64,000 nucleotides of DNA. Source: Prolixibacteraceae bacterium. GTDB lineage: Bacteria > Bacteroidota > Bacteroidia > Bacteroidales > Prolixibacteraceae. Shown one piece after another: positions 1 to 8,698 of the stretch. The position numbers and the translations under genes are program-made. Under the pieces are notes generated by a model, which worked only from the letters and a program-made list of their open reading frames with translations, was not told the origin of the DNA and searched no databases. Where the stretch lies: NCBI GenBank assembly GCA_003506435.1, contig DOAQ01000015.1, forward strand, positions 1 to 64,000. The letters run 5' to 3'. The number at the start of each line of letters is the position of its first letter. Position 1 is the first letter of the stretch.

Positions 1-56
1 CATATAATTGCATTTTGTATTATTATTTCGATTAAGAAAATACATCTCAGGAAACC

Positions 57-488
57 TTACCGGTCGAGAAAGAAAAACATTTTACTTTTGTTGTAATCGA
101 TAACTGCCCCGTGTTTTTTCAGGATGTCGCCACCAAGCAGGCCGGCAATTTTATAATCCGAATATTTTGAATAGATGTCGTTTACATGGGAAAGGTCGAT
201 CAGGGCAACTTTCAATTCTTCGACCAGCAGCTTACCAAAACGCAAATGCCCGGTAATTCCTACTTGCGTATCTACCATCCCCTCGTTGATACCGGCGCTT
301 TGAAACTCGTCGGCATTTTCCGTATCAAGCAGTTGGTAATAATCTTCCAGATTTTTGTCGAGTACGGTTTTCGATGCTCCTGTATCCACAATCCACATAC
401 ATTTTTCACCATCGTGAAATTCCCCTTCGAGCATGATGTGGTAATTATCTCTTTCCAGTTCTATTATTTGCAGGTCGAGTTCCAACAT
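57..488 (-). CDS. retropepsin-like aspartic protease family protein
   Basis: This small protein of about 143 aa carries a single DTGAS aspartic-protease motif (Asp at about residue 35) and a later LLGGD segment typical of retropepsin-like (gag-asp / Asp_protease_2) domains, which act as homodimers. No signal peptide is visible, so it is probably cytoplasmic. The open frame extends 18 codons further upstream to a TTG near 542, but that stretch lies in a palindromic repeat (528-554). The ATG giving MLELDLQ is therefore the likelier start. The gene is downstream of mdh on the same strand but separated from it by a terminator. The substrate is unknown. Confidence 0.75.
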   Translation of the reverse strand: MLELDLQIIELERDNYHIMLEGEFHDGEKCMWIVDTGASKTVLDKNLEDYYQLLDTENADEFQSAGINEGMVDTQVGITGHLRFGKLLVEELKVALIDLSHVNDIYSKYSDYKIAGLLGGDILKKHGAVIDYNKSKMFFFLDR

Positions 489-527
489 GTTTAGACGATA
501 AATGGATGAAATCTTTTTTGAAACATT

Positions 528-554
528 GAGATTCCGAAACAAATTCGGAATGAC
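528..554. repeat. short palindromic repeat, copy 1
   Basis: A 27-nt unit with the core CCGAAACAAATTCGG and flanks GAGATT / AATGAC. It closely matches one arm of the palindromic element between atpA and atpG (31595-31664). It overlaps the upstream end of the open frame of the retropepsin-like gene, which argues against using the most upstream start there. Confidence 0.6.
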
Positions 555-586
555 CTGGACAAAAGCGTCAAAGTCATCTGATCAGT

Positions 587-618
587 AAAAAAAATGTCCC
601 GCCAATGACGGGACATTA
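587..618 (-). terminator. intrinsic terminator of mdh
   Basis: An 8-bp perfect stem (ATGTCCCG / CGGGACAT) with a 7-nt loop is followed on the minus strand by a run of eight T. It lies about 30 nt past the mdh stop codon. Confidence 0.85.
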
Positions 619-646
619 AAGATAGATTATATTTTTCAGAATATCC

Positions 647-1582
647 TTATAAAATATTCATTCCGTCGAGAACGTCCATAATGCTTTTTACTGCTTTGGC
701 CGATTCAACCAACAGTGCATTTTCTTCTTCGTTCAACGTCACTTCGATGATTTGTTCAACACCGTTTTTGCCCAGTTTAACCGGAACGCCAACGAACATG
801 TTGTTCAACCCGTATTCGCCTTCCAGTTTCACACAACAAGGGAAAATACGTTTCTGATCCATCACAATTGCTTCAACCATTTGGGCTGCCGCCGAACCCG
901 GGGCATACCAGGCTGATGTTCCCATCAGATTCACCAGTTCGCCGCCACCGTTTTTAGTACGGGTGATGATTTTTTCGAGTTTTTCGGCATCAATCAGTTC
1001 CGTTACAGGAATACCTGAAACCGTTGTGTAGCGTGGCAGCGGCACCATGGTATCGCCGTGTCCGCCCATCAGCAATGCCTGAATATCGCGCGGCGAAACA
1101 TCCAGCGCTTCGGCTAAAAATGCACGGTAGCGGGCAGTGTCCAAAACACCGGCCATACCCATGATCCTGCTCTTTGGGAATTTGGAAGTAACATACGAAG
1201 CGTACGTCATTACGTCCAACGGATTCGAAACGATAATAATTTTTGCTTCCGGAGAATATTTGATAACATTCTCGGTTACATTTTTTACAATCCCTGCATT
1301 GATCGAAATCAGGTCGTCACGACTCATTCCCGGCTTGCGCGGAACGCCCGATGTAATGACCACCACTTCAGAATTGGCAGTTTTTGAATAATCGTTAGTT
1401 GCACCGACCAGGCGGGTATCGTAATAATTAATGGGGGCAGTTTGCCATAAATCAAGCGATTTACCTTCCGATAAACCTTCTTTAATATCAACTAAAACAA
1501 CTTCTTGCACAATGTTTTTTTCGGCAACGATCTGAGCACAGGTTGCCCCAACATTTCCAGCACCAACTACTGTTACTTTCAT
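647..1582 (-). CDS. mdh: malate dehydrogenase (LDH-like)
   Basis: NAD-dependent malate dehydrogenase of 311 aa, which interconverts malate and oxaloacetate in the TCA cycle in the cytoplasm. The N-terminal Rossmann motif GAGNVG is at residues 7-12. The substrate loop PRKPGMSR carries Arg82 and Arg88; Arg in place of Gln at the specificity position marks malate over lactate. DTAR is at 148-151 and the catalytic His is in GGHGDT (His175). The length is normal for the LDH-like MDH group. It is monocistronic, with its own -7 promoter motif and a strong terminator. Confidence 0.97.
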   Translation of the reverse strand: MKVTVVGAGNVGATCAQIVAEKNIVQEVVLVDIKEGLSEGKSLDLWQTAPINYYDTRLVGATNDYSKTANSEVVVITSGVPRKPGMSRDDLISINAGIVKNVTENVIKYSPEAKIIIVSNPLDVMTYASYVTSKFPKSRIMGMAGVLDTARYRAFLAEALDVSPRDIQALLMGGHGDTMVPLPRYTTVSGIPVTELIDAEKLEKIITRTKNGGGELVNLMGTSAWYAPGSAAAQMVEAIVMDQKRIFPCCVKLEGEYGLNNMFVGVPVKLGKNGVEQIIEVTLNEEENALLVESAKAVKSIMDVLDGMNIL

Positions 1583-1621
1583 ACGTGTCTTTTTTGGTTT
1601 TTAGTACTTTTTTTGCGCCAA

Positions 1622-1629
1622 CAAAGATA
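1622..1629 (-). promoter_or_regulatory. -7 promoter element of mdh
   Basis: The minus strand reads TATCTTTG, matching the Bacteroidota -7 consensus TAnnTTTG, about 40 nt upstream of the mdh ATG. No convincing -33 TTG was found. Confidence 0.5.
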
Positions 1630-1869
1630 AAATCTTCAATGATGTACATTGAAGCAGATTTTCTTTTTACATCCGGTTTAACAATTTGGTAACTCTCATT
1701 CAAATAATTGAATAACAAAAAATCAGAGTTGCCTGAATTCTTCAGAATCAATTAAACCAGTATGTACGGAACAAATGTAGAGAGAAAAAGTTTATCGAAA
1801 AAAGTGACGCCAAGTTTGGGTAACAACAGTCCTATTTTGGTACAAATAAATGGTTCCGGAAGATCACTA

Positions 1870-3111
1870 TTACAATTTTGCCAATTGTTCTGTTTCCGGC
1901 TTGTACATCAGAATCTTGTCTCCTTCGTTCAAACCTTCGGTAACAATTGTGTTCTCTTCGTTTTCATCGCCTGTTTTAATCGGTTGCCGAACGATGTCTT
2001 TGCCGTTTTTCAGATACACAAATTTCTGGTGGTTTTCAGAAAATACCGCATCAAGCGGAACAATCAGGGCATTGTCGTTTTTGCCGGTGATAATATCGTT
2101 TTTACAGGTCATTCCCGGTTTCAGTTCACTGTCGGTTTCCGTAAAGCGAACCATCACCCTGAAAACCTTCATATCGAAGTTTTTATGGTTTTCGCCAATG
2201 GTTGCTATGTGGTAGATATTTCCTGAAAAAACCTTGTCGGGCAGTGCATCGATAGAAATCCGGACACTGTCGCCAACCTCAATTTTCGAAATGTCGATTT
2301 CCTTAATATACGCCTCAGAAATAGCGACCGACATATCGGGCAATGTGGCAATCACCGGGTTCCAGGGCCCCACCTCGCTGTCTTTCGAAAGCTTTTTGCC
2401 CATCCAGTCTTTGGCAAACATCACAATGCCGTTTTCCGGGGCAGTTATCCGGGTTGCGACCATTGCTTCCTGATATTTTTTAATCATAACATTCTGCCTT
2501 TTTACTTCACTTTCATATCGCGAGACTTTTATTTTTTGCCTGTTTTTTTCAAGCAGGTAATCTCTTTTGCATCGATCCAGGTCAATTTCCGATTTCTGAA
2601 ATGACATTTGGGCTTTTCGTTGCTGGGCGCCAGCTTCATATTTCGACTGTTCAAGGTCGATACGCTTGTATTCCAGATCGAGCTTTGCATTGGTAATAGC
2701 TTCACGTTTCTGGGTTAGTACTACTGCACTGTCGATCCGTGCATTTTTCAAATCCGAATCCTCTTTTTCCTTCTGGTTCATTCTTTCCCGCATTGGGTTC
2801 ATGATCATACTTTCATCCAGACGTGCGATGTATTCACCTTTCTTTACCGATTTACCCTCCGCAATCATATCGACTATTTTCAGTCCCCAAATTCGCAATT
2901 CGCGGTCGCATATTGCCGGGGCAAGTTCGATGTTGGTTGCCTTTTCACCCTGCACTTCGCCCATGCAGGTTACCAGCGATTCGAGGCTCCCCCGTTTCAC
3001 TTCATAAACTTTTCCCGAAGGCTGGGCTACCGTCCCAAAAATAACCGATATGGCAATCACCACTGCAACTACGGCAACAGCCCCGATATATATTTTCTTA
3101 TTTTTTACCAT
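1870..3111 (-). CDS. efflux periplasmic adaptor subunit (HlyD/MacA-like), second copy
   Basis: Membrane-fusion protein of 413 aa. It has an N-terminal membrane anchor (about residues 6-27), a lipoyl/barrel half, a long Lys/Glu/Arg-rich coiled-coil hairpin (about 105-215), then the second lipoyl half and beta-barrel and membrane-proximal domains. It should link an inner-membrane ABC permease to the TolC-like protein encoded just upstream. It is the last gene of a four-gene minus-strand operon and starts 5 nt after the TolC stop. It is a paralogue of the first gene of the operon: both share the arrangement ending in WxPVIATLPDM or WDPTIATIPDM followed by an INEIDISK-like segment. Substrate unknown. 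Confidence 0.9.
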   Translation of the reverse strand: MVKNKKIYIGAVAVVAVVIAISVIFGTVAQPSGKVYEVKRGSLESLVTCMGEVQGEKATNIELAPAICDRELRIWGLKIVDMIAEGKSVKKGEYIARLDESMIMNPMRERMNQKEKEDSDLKNARIDSAVVLTQKREAITNAKLDLEYKRIDLEQSKYEAGAQQRKAQMSFQKSEIDLDRCKRDYLLEKNRQKIKVSRYESEVKRQNVMIKKYQEAMVATRITAPENGIVMFAKDWMGKKLSKDSEVGPWNPVIATLPDMSVAISEAYIKEIDISKIEVGDSVRISIDALPDKVFSGNIYHIATIGENHKNFDMKVFRVMVRFTETDSELKPGMTCKNDIITGKNDNALIVPLDAVFSENHQKFVYLKNGKDIVRQPIKTGDENEENTIVTEGLNEGDKILMYKPETEQLAKL

Positions 3112-3116
3112 GACGT

Positions 3117-4601
3117 TTATTTTTGCAGAATTTTATCGTATTCGGCAGAAAGGGTTTCACCTTTTACAAAATCGAACAAGGTCCACATTCTGATCCGGTA
3201 ATAATAATTCCAGTATTTCCGTAATTCTTCCACATAACGGCTCCGGGCTGTTTCCAAATCATTCCGGGCAGTGTTCAGCTTTAAAACATCCACTTTCCCG
3301 ATCAGAAACCGTTGCAAAGTCACTTCGTAGCCTTTTTGAGCGACGGTATCGGCCAGAGCAGCGTTGGTTACCTGTTCGGACTGTAGGTTGAATTCAATAA
3401 TATCCTGATAAACCTGTTGTTCAAAATCAATCCGTTCCTGTTTGATGCGCGCTTTGGCAACTTCGCGATTCGATTCGGCCATCTGATAACGGCCCCGTCG
3501 TTTGCCCCAATCGAGAACCGGGATGCTGACACCCAGTTGAAAACGTTGGCTTCGTTCGGGATCGTTGTAAACATCAGCAAAATCCTCAGCCGATTGGTTC
3601 AAACCGTATAACGCATAAATACTGGTATTGAAACCGGTTTCTGATTTTGCTTTGGCAACTTTTTCATCTTCTTCCAGCAACTGTTGCAAATGCGAGATCA
3701 TATCCGGGTTATTTTGGATGGCCTGCCCCACCGCTTCATCAGCTTTAACCCGCAAATCAGGAATTTTTTCAGGAACAATGCAATTAATCTGAGTTGTTTT
3801 ATCAATCGCCAGAAACGAATTCAGGCCCGACTGTGAGCGTTGCAGTACCGAATGGGCTTTGGTCAGGTCCTGCTTCGCACGCAGCAGGTTCAGTTCAAGA
3901 CTCAGAAGTTCGTCCTGAGTAACCGTTCCCACCTGAAAACGGCCCTTCCCTATTTTATATAGCGTATCGGCACTGGCCAGGTTAGTTTCTGCAATCTTCA
4001 ACTGTATCTGTGCCGAAACCAAATCAAAAAATTTATCGGCCGTGTTGATTGACAAAACTTCTTTCGACTGGATCAGCTCCTTTTTTGCCATTTCAAACTT
4101 CAAAGGTTCAATTTTTGCTTTCCAGCGCATTGAGTTGTATCCGTTTAATTGCTGCGAAAAACCAATACTGACAGGACTTGCCTGATAAGAAGTGTTTTTT
4201 TCACCATTCAGGTTTTTTATCATTTCAACAGCCGAATTCAGGAATATAGTACCTCCCGTTAAACCCACCTTTTGGCTTAACGATAACGACAAATCGGAAT
4301 TGAGATATTCCCGAAGTACAAACTCTTCCTCGTTGGTCTGGAAATTATACTCTTTGCGGCGGTAACGGTTAAAATCAAGCGGGTTTGTACTCAAAGTAAG
4401 AGACGGCAGCCGGTCGGCTTTAAAGTAGCGGTATTCCCAATAACTTGCCAAATACATGTTTTCGTTGCGAAAAGCCTGCAACGATTTTTCGGAAGCGATG
4501 CCAACAACATCGTCAAGGGTAAGCGAAAGCACCTGTTCCTGTGCTTTACCACTCAATACGAGAAGGGTTAACAGGAAAAAACTGATATATATATATTTCA
4601 T
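3117..4601 (-). CDS. TolC family outer-membrane efflux protein
   Basis: Outer-membrane factor of 494 aa with a signal peptide (hydrophobic residues 4-18, cleavage likely after GKAQ). It has two OEP repeats with long amphipathic helices, as in TolC, which forms a trimeric exit duct. It lies between the permease and the second adaptor, with 20 nt and 5 nt spacing, so it is co-transcribed with them. The second repeat contains the usual pattern of a conserved GVSIPVLDWGKR strand followed by helices. Confidence 0.93.
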   Translation of the reverse strand: MKYIYISFFLLTLLVLSGKAQEQVLSLTLDDVVGIASEKSLQAFRNENMYLASYWEYRYFKADRLPSLTLSTNPLDFNRYRRKEYNFQTNEEEFVLREYLNSDLSLSLSQKVGLTGGTIFLNSAVEMIKNLNGEKNTSYQASPVSIGFSQQLNGYNSMRWKAKIEPLKFEMAKKELIQSKEVLSINTADKFFDLVSAQIQLKIAETNLASADTLYKIGKGRFQVGTVTQDELLSLELNLLRAKQDLTKAHSVLQRSQSGLNSFLAIDKTTQINCIVPEKIPDLRVKADEAVGQAIQNNPDMISHLQQLLEEDEKVAKAKSETGFNTSIYALYGLNQSAEDFADVYNDPERSQRFQLGVSIPVLDWGKRRGRYQMAESNREVAKARIKQERIDFEQQVYQDIIEFNLQSEQVTNAALADTVAQKGYEVTLQRFLIGKVDVLKLNTARNDLETARSRYVEELRKYWNYYYRIRMWTLFDFVKGETLSAEYDKILQK

Positions 4602-4621
4602 AATTCAATGGGTGTTCATGA

Positions 4622-6001
4622 TTAATGACGTAGTGATTCAACCGGATCTTTTTCGGCTGCCTGTTTGGCGGGCATATATCCAAATACAATACCTACCAGG
4701 GCCGAAACACCAAAGGCTATAAAAATGCTGAATACCGAAATGATGGTTTTTATATCGAACACTGCGGTAATGATTTTTGACAGAGCCATTCCCAGCAGAA
4801 TGCCAATCAGTCCGCCGGAAATACTGATCATGATCGACTCGGAAAGGAACTGGGCTATAATATCTTTACGCGAAGCGCCGATAGCTTGCCGAACCCCAAT
4901 CTCCTGGATTCGTTCCAAGACAGAAGCAAGCATGATGTTCATGATCCCGATACCACCAACAATCAGCGAAATACCGGCAATCGCTCCCAATACAATGTTG
5001 AAAATATTTTTGGTACGCTGCTGCTGTTTCAACAGTAATTCGGGGATTGTTACCTCAAAATCGTACAACTCGGCATGCCTGCGATATAACATCCGTTTAA
5101 TGAATGTTGCGGTTGAGCTCAGTTGCTCGGTTTCCTTCACCTGTACAATTATTTTACTCAACTGGTTGATATCTTTATCTGTATCAAGGTTATCGCTGCT
5201 GTTGCTTTGCACTCCCCCGATAATGATGATATTTCCTCCGCTACCTTTTGAGTTGGCTTTTTCAACTTCATCAGCGCGTACCAGCGAGCGGTTCTTAAAC
5301 CGCAGCAAAACCGTTTGCACCGGAACAAATATTTTATTGTCGGAACTGCTGATCCCCATTTCGTCGGAAGCAGAAGCTGTAAAATCGCGGCGTTCGGCAA
5401 CACCAATAATTTTCAGCCAGATTTGTCCGCATTTGATGTACTTCCCGACCGGACTTTCCTGCTTGAAAAATGTACTTTTAATATTGTCGCCAATTACGCA
5501 AACGGGTTGTGCGTTTTTATCCTGTGTGTGGTCGAATACTTCTCCTTCCTGAAGATTAATATTGAACAGACTGAAATATTCAGGATCAACGCCTTCCAGT
5601 ACAACCGGTTTGCTTTTACCGTCAATTACCGCAGAATAGTTGAACGAAACAACAGAGCTCATCTTGTCAACAGTCGGAAGAATTTCGCGGATAGCCTGTG
5701 CATCGAGCAAACTTAATCCCTTCGAAAATTTCTTTCCGCCAACTTTATCGTCACTATCATCGTTGCTTCCTGCTTCTGTATCAACAGAAACCGATGTCGG
5801 GGTAATAATGATATTGTTGACGCCGACCATTTTTATTTGTTCGAGGATTTCCTGTTCTGCTCCGTTCCCGATAGCCATCATGCTGATTACCGCTGCCACA
5901 CCGAAGATGATCCCAAGGGCGGTGAGCATCGATTTCAGTTTATTGGCAAAAATGGCATCAATCCCGATAACTATATCATGAAAATATTTCTTGAAAATCA
6001 T
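4622..6001 (-). CDS. ABC transporter permease, MacB/FtsX type, without ATPase domain
   Basis: Inner-membrane permease of 459 aa. It has one N-terminal transmembrane helix (about 20-42), a large periplasmic MacB core domain (about 45-320), then three C-terminal helices of the FtsX domain with the typical segment GIGIMNIMLASVLERIQEIG. MacB itself carries an N-terminal nucleotide-binding domain; this protein does not. It therefore needs a separate ATPase, and none is encoded in this operon. It is gene 2 of the efflux operon, 22 nt after the first adaptor. Substrates of such systems include peptides, lipoproteins and drugs; this one is unknown. Confidence 0.92.
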   Translation of the reverse strand: MIFKKYFHDIVIGIDAIFANKLKSMLTALGIIFGVAAVISMMAIGNGAEQEILEQIKMVGVNNIIITPTSVSVDTEAGSNDDSDDKVGGKKFSKGLSLLDAQAIREILPTVDKMSSVVSFNYSAVIDGKSKPVVLEGVDPEYFSLFNINLQEGEVFDHTQDKNAQPVCVIGDNIKSTFFKQESPVGKYIKCGQIWLKIIGVAERRDFTASASDEMGISSSDNKIFVPVQTVLLRFKNRSLVRADEVEKANSKGSGGNIIIIGGVQSNSSDNLDTDKDINQLSKIIVQVKETEQLSSTATFIKRMLYRRHAELYDFEVTIPELLLKQQQRTKNIFNIVLGAIAGISLIVGGIGIMNIMLASVLERIQEIGVRQAIGASRKDIIAQFLSESIMISISGGLIGILLGMALSKIITAVFDIKTIISVFSIFIAFGVSALVGIVFGYMPAKQAAEKDPVESLRH

Positions 6002-6023
6002 TGCTTTCCGTTTTTTACAGTTA

Positions 6024-7412
6024 TCATTTCCTGATTGAAATTTGTCCCATCATGGCGGGATTTGCACCGGGAGGTAGTTGCGGTTTCTTTTGGTCGGCCT
6101 GAAAATTTTTCCGTGCCTCTTCTTCTTTGAGCTTCTGCTCTTCTTTTTCTTTTTTTATCTTTTCGTAGATATCAAGGCCTTCCATTTCCATTTTCTCTGC
6201 GCCTTCGGGTTCAAGCAGGCAAATTTCATCACCTTCTTTCAACCCCTCGGAAACCAGTACAAAATTTTCGTTGGCATCGCCCGGTTTTATAATTTGTTTG
6301 ACCGGCTTATTGACCATGTAAACAAACTGAAGACTGTCGTTTTCGAAAACTGCATCCGACGGAATGAACAAGGTATCGGCAAAACTGGCGGCAAAAATTG
6401 TATTACTCGTTGTCATCGCTGGTTTCAGGTCTTTATCTTCACCAAAAACCTTGATTTTCACCTCAAATACTTTTGCATCGCTGTTGGGCATTGATTGCCC
6501 TATGTTGGCAATTGTAATCACTTCACCCGAGAGTTCTTTCTCCGGAAAAGCATCGATCCCAATTTTTACCTTTTGCCCTTTTTTTACTTTCGAAATATCA
6601 ATTTCATTAATGAACGTTCGTGAAATCAGGTTGGTCATATCGGGAATTGTTGCAATTGTCGGATCCCATATCGATACTTTTGAACCGGTTTTAACTACCC
6701 CTCCGTATGGATATTTTTTATAGGTAACAATACCTGCTTTTGGGGAATATACATCCAGCTCATTATACAAAACTTCGAGTTCGGTGGCCCGGTCTTTAAT
6801 TTGCCTGTAATTAATAAACTTACGGTTTACTTTGTTTTCTTCCTGCTGCTTTTTCAACTTGTACGACTGAACTTCCTGCTCGTGCTTTCGCTGAGCCTTG
6901 TCAAGATCCATCGCCGCCTTTTTCTGAATCGACGGAGATTCGTAAATTGATTCGTCAACCACGATCTTTTTTTCTTCCAGATCGAGCGAAGCATTGATAA
7001 TAACGTCGCGCTGGTTACTCAGGGTCAGATTTGAATCCAGCTTGGCATCCTGCAACTCGGTGTAGGTTTTTTCCATTTCATCCTGGGCCAATTTTAATTG
7101 TTCTTCAACGGCTTTGTAATCGAGGGTGGCCACATAATCGCCCGAATCGACACGGGTGCCTTCGTCAACCAGATTGGTTATGGTCAGTTCGTAGATCCGC
7201 AAATTGCGGTCCTGTAATTTTTCAGGAGCTTTAATACTTGTTGAGTTTTCGGATTCCAGTTCGCCCGATGAGTAAACCATCATGTCGAAGGATCCTTTCT
7301 GAACTGTTGTAGTCAAAATCGTACCAGTATCTTTTTCAGCAGAAAAAATCAGGACAGAAATTAAGACTATTAATGCAATTCCCGAGAAAATGATAATCCG
7401 TTTTCTATTCAT
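6024..7412 (-). CDS. efflux periplasmic adaptor subunit (HlyD/MacA-like), first copy
   Basis: Membrane-fusion protein of 462 aa with an N-terminal anchor (about 5-24), coiled-coil hairpin (about 105-220), lipoyl and barrel domains. The unusual C-terminal extension (about 395-462) is highly charged (runs of K and E) and then Pro/Gln-rich. It is the first gene of the operon, opposite rpsP across a 313-bp divergent region. Its paralogue is the last gene of the same operon. The charged tail is absent from the second copy, so the two adaptors may have different partners. Confidence 0.9.
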   Translation of the reverse strand: MNRKRIIIFSGIALIVLISVLIFSAEKDTGTILTTTVQKGSFDMMVYSSGELESENSTSIKAPEKLQDRNLRIYELTITNLVDEGTRVDSGDYVATLDYKAVEEQLKLAQDEMEKTYTELQDAKLDSNLTLSNQRDVIINASLDLEEKKIVVDESIYESPSIQKKAAMDLDKAQRKHEQEVQSYKLKKQQEENKVNRKFINYRQIKDRATELEVLYNELDVYSPKAGIVTYKKYPYGGVVKTGSKVSIWDPTIATIPDMTNLISRTFINEIDISKVKKGQKVKIGIDAFPEKELSGEVITIANIGQSMPNSDAKVFEVKIKVFGEDKDLKPAMTTSNTIFAASFADTLFIPSDAVFENDSLQFVYMVNKPVKQIIKPGDANENFVLVSEGLKEGDEICLLEPEGAEKMEMEGLDIYEKIKKEKEEQKLKEEEARKNFQADQKKPQLPPGANPAMMGQISIRK

Positions 7413-7725
7413 AGCTTTTTGTTGAGGAGTGTAGTTTATTGGTTAATTAAAATCAGTAACGAATTCAGCCAAGCAATATTACAAAGAATAAACTAAAAAA
7501 TTAGTTAAACATTGTAAACAAATACAAATTTTACAAAAAATAATTATTGTGTCTTTTATTCGGATTTAATAATCTTCAATATTCATGCCAAGCCGAAAAA
7601 ATCAACTTCTTCCAGGTAAATAAAATCCTTTCAAAAAAATGAAGCCTCCGATAAGCGTTTTCAGAAAAATAGTATATATTTGCGCCACATTTTAAAACAC
7701 TGTTTATCAATTAAAATTAAAGCAA
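7413..7725. other. divergent intergenic region, efflux operon / rpsP
   Basis: AT-rich stretch between two divergent starts. The only recognisable signal is the rpsP -7 box at 7675-7682. No TAnnTTTG motif could be placed for the efflux operon, and no ORF or RNA gene is evident. Confidence 0.5.
7675..7682 (+). promoter_or_regulatory. -7 promoter element of rpsP
   Basis: TATATTTG matches the Bacteroidota -7 consensus and lies about 44 nt upstream of the rpsP ATG. Confidence 0.6.
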
Positions 7726-8286
7726 ATGCCAGTAAAAATGAGATTGCAGCGACAAGGTCGCAAAAGATTTGCTTACTATCACATTGTGATAGCTGATAGC
7801 AGGGCACCACGGGATGGTAGGAATATTGAAAGGATTGGATCGTATAATCCAAATACAAATCCTGCTACTATTGATCTCGATTTTGATAAAGCTTTAAACT
7901 GGCTTAACAATGGCGCCCAACCAACCGACACCGTAAAGGCTATTTTGTCTTACAAAGGGGTGTTGTACAAAAAACATCTTCTTGGAGGTGTTACCAAAGG
8001 TGCATTCAACGAAGAAGAAGCTGAACGTCGTTTCCAGGCTTGGCAGACTGAAAAAGATGCAAAAATCCAGGCGAAAAAAGATCGTTTGGGTAATGAATCG
8101 GAGTCTGACAAGAAGAACAGACTGGCAGCAGAAGCAAAAGTTAATGCTGACCGCTTAGCAGCAATTGCTAAGAAAAATGCAGAATTGGCCGCAGCGGCAA
8201 GAGCTGCATCTGCTCCGGCTCCAGCTCCGGCAGTAGAAGAAGCAACAGAAACCGAAGCTCCGGCAGAAGAAACTTCTGAAGCTTAA
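7726..8286 (+). CDS. rpsP: 30S ribosomal protein S16
   Basis: Residues 1 to about 85 are a standard S16 (start MPVKMRLQRQGRK, followed by the YHIVIADSR and IGSYNP segments), a primary-assembly protein of the small subunit. The protein is 186 aa, about twice the length of the E. coli form. The extra half is a Lys/Ala-rich charged helix (about 95-165) and an Ala/Pro/Glu tail (165-186). Such tails are usual in Bacteroidota S16. It has its own promoter box and terminator. Confidence 0.97.
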   Translation: MPVKMRLQRQGRKRFAYYHIVIADSRAPRDGRNIERIGSYNPNTNPATIDLDFDKALNWLNNGAQPTDTVKAILSYKGVLYKKHLLGGVTKGAFNEEEAERRFQAWQTEKDAKIQAKKDRLGNESESDKKNRLAAEAKVNADRLAAIAKKNAELAAAARAASAPAPAPAVEEATETEAPAEETSEA

Positions 8287-8338
8287 TTGCCAATGGTTGG
8301 GAATCTGTTTTGAACATTATTATAAAAACAGATACGAT

Positions 8339-8377
8339 AAAGAGGTTGTCCCCGAAAGGGTTCAGCCTCTTTCTTTT
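8339..8377 (+). terminator. intrinsic terminator of rpsP
   Basis: The stem AAAGAGGTTG / CAGCCTCTTT (one G-T pair) encloses a loop and is followed by a T-rich tract, about 50 nt after the rpsP stop codon. Confidence 0.8.
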
Positions 8378-8402
8378 GGTACCTGATTTCAGAATGCAAA
8401 TA

Positions 8403-8451
8403 AAAAAAGGAAAGACTATCATCTTCCCTCTTTTCCGGTGGTGCCACTCGG
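8403..8451 (-). repeat. duplicated 3' end of tRNA-Phe plus its terminator (att-like direct repeat)
   Basis: This segment repeats, in direct orientation, the last 13 nt of tRNA-Phe and its downstream terminator hairpin (8591-8638). A 25-nt block is identical (8427-8451 versus 8614-8638, offset 187 nt). The hairpin part is degenerate. Duplication of a tRNA 3' end around a short inserted segment is the usual footprint of site-specific insertion into a tRNA gene. Confidence 0.75.
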
Positions 8452-8566
8452 CCCCGGAATAAAATCCTGAATTATGCTGTTCCAGCCTTTGCTGTACGTT
8501 ACAGGTCTCGCCAATGTAAAACCAGTCTCGGGAAGGGCTGTAAATAATGTAAACATAGTGTGGCAT
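8452..8566 (-). pseudogene. GIY-YIG endonuclease fragment
   Basis: The first 38 or so codons encode an unmistakable GIY-YIG N-terminus: a YVYII segment, then WFYIGET, then the QRLEQHNSG helix with its conserved Arg. After SGA the frame runs straight into the duplicated tRNA-Phe 3' end and terminator, then antisense through rpsP. The rest of the GIY-YIG domain (normally about 80-100 aa) is missing, so the gene is broken. It lies 60 nt downstream of tRNA-Phe on the same strand, between the two tRNA 3'-end copies. It is probably the remnant of a small mobile or tRNA-associated element. Confidence 0.75.
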
Positions 8567-8590
8567 AGATAGTTGAATTAATCAAATAAA

Positions 8591-8620
8591 AAAGAGGAAA
8601 GATAATTATCTTTCCTCTTT
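8591..8620 (-). terminator. intrinsic terminator of tRNA-Phe
   Basis: A perfect 30-nt palindrome (arms AAAGAGGAAAGATAA and its complement) begins 6 nt past the mature tRNA end and continues into a T-rich tract on the minus strand. Confidence 0.75.
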
Positions 8621-8625
8621 TCCGG

Positions 8626-8698
8626 TGGTGCCACTCGGGATCGAACCAAGGACACATGGATTTTCAGTCCATTGCTCTACCAACTGAGCTATGGCACC
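8626..8698 (-). tRNA. tRNA-Phe (GAA)
   Basis: 73-nt cloverleaf. The acceptor GGTGCCA pairs with TGGCACC and the discriminator is A. The D arm has GCTCAGTTGGTAGAGC, the anticodon loop CTGAAAA gives GAA, and the T arm contains GGTTCGATCC. CCA is not fully encoded (CCG follows). Its 3' end is duplicated 187 nt downstream. Confidence 0.97.

Noticed and set aside
8168..8451. C-terminal 94 codons of the GIY-YIG frame as real protein
   Set aside because: This part reads the tRNA repeat, terminator and the antisense of rpsP; it has no GIY-YIG similarity.
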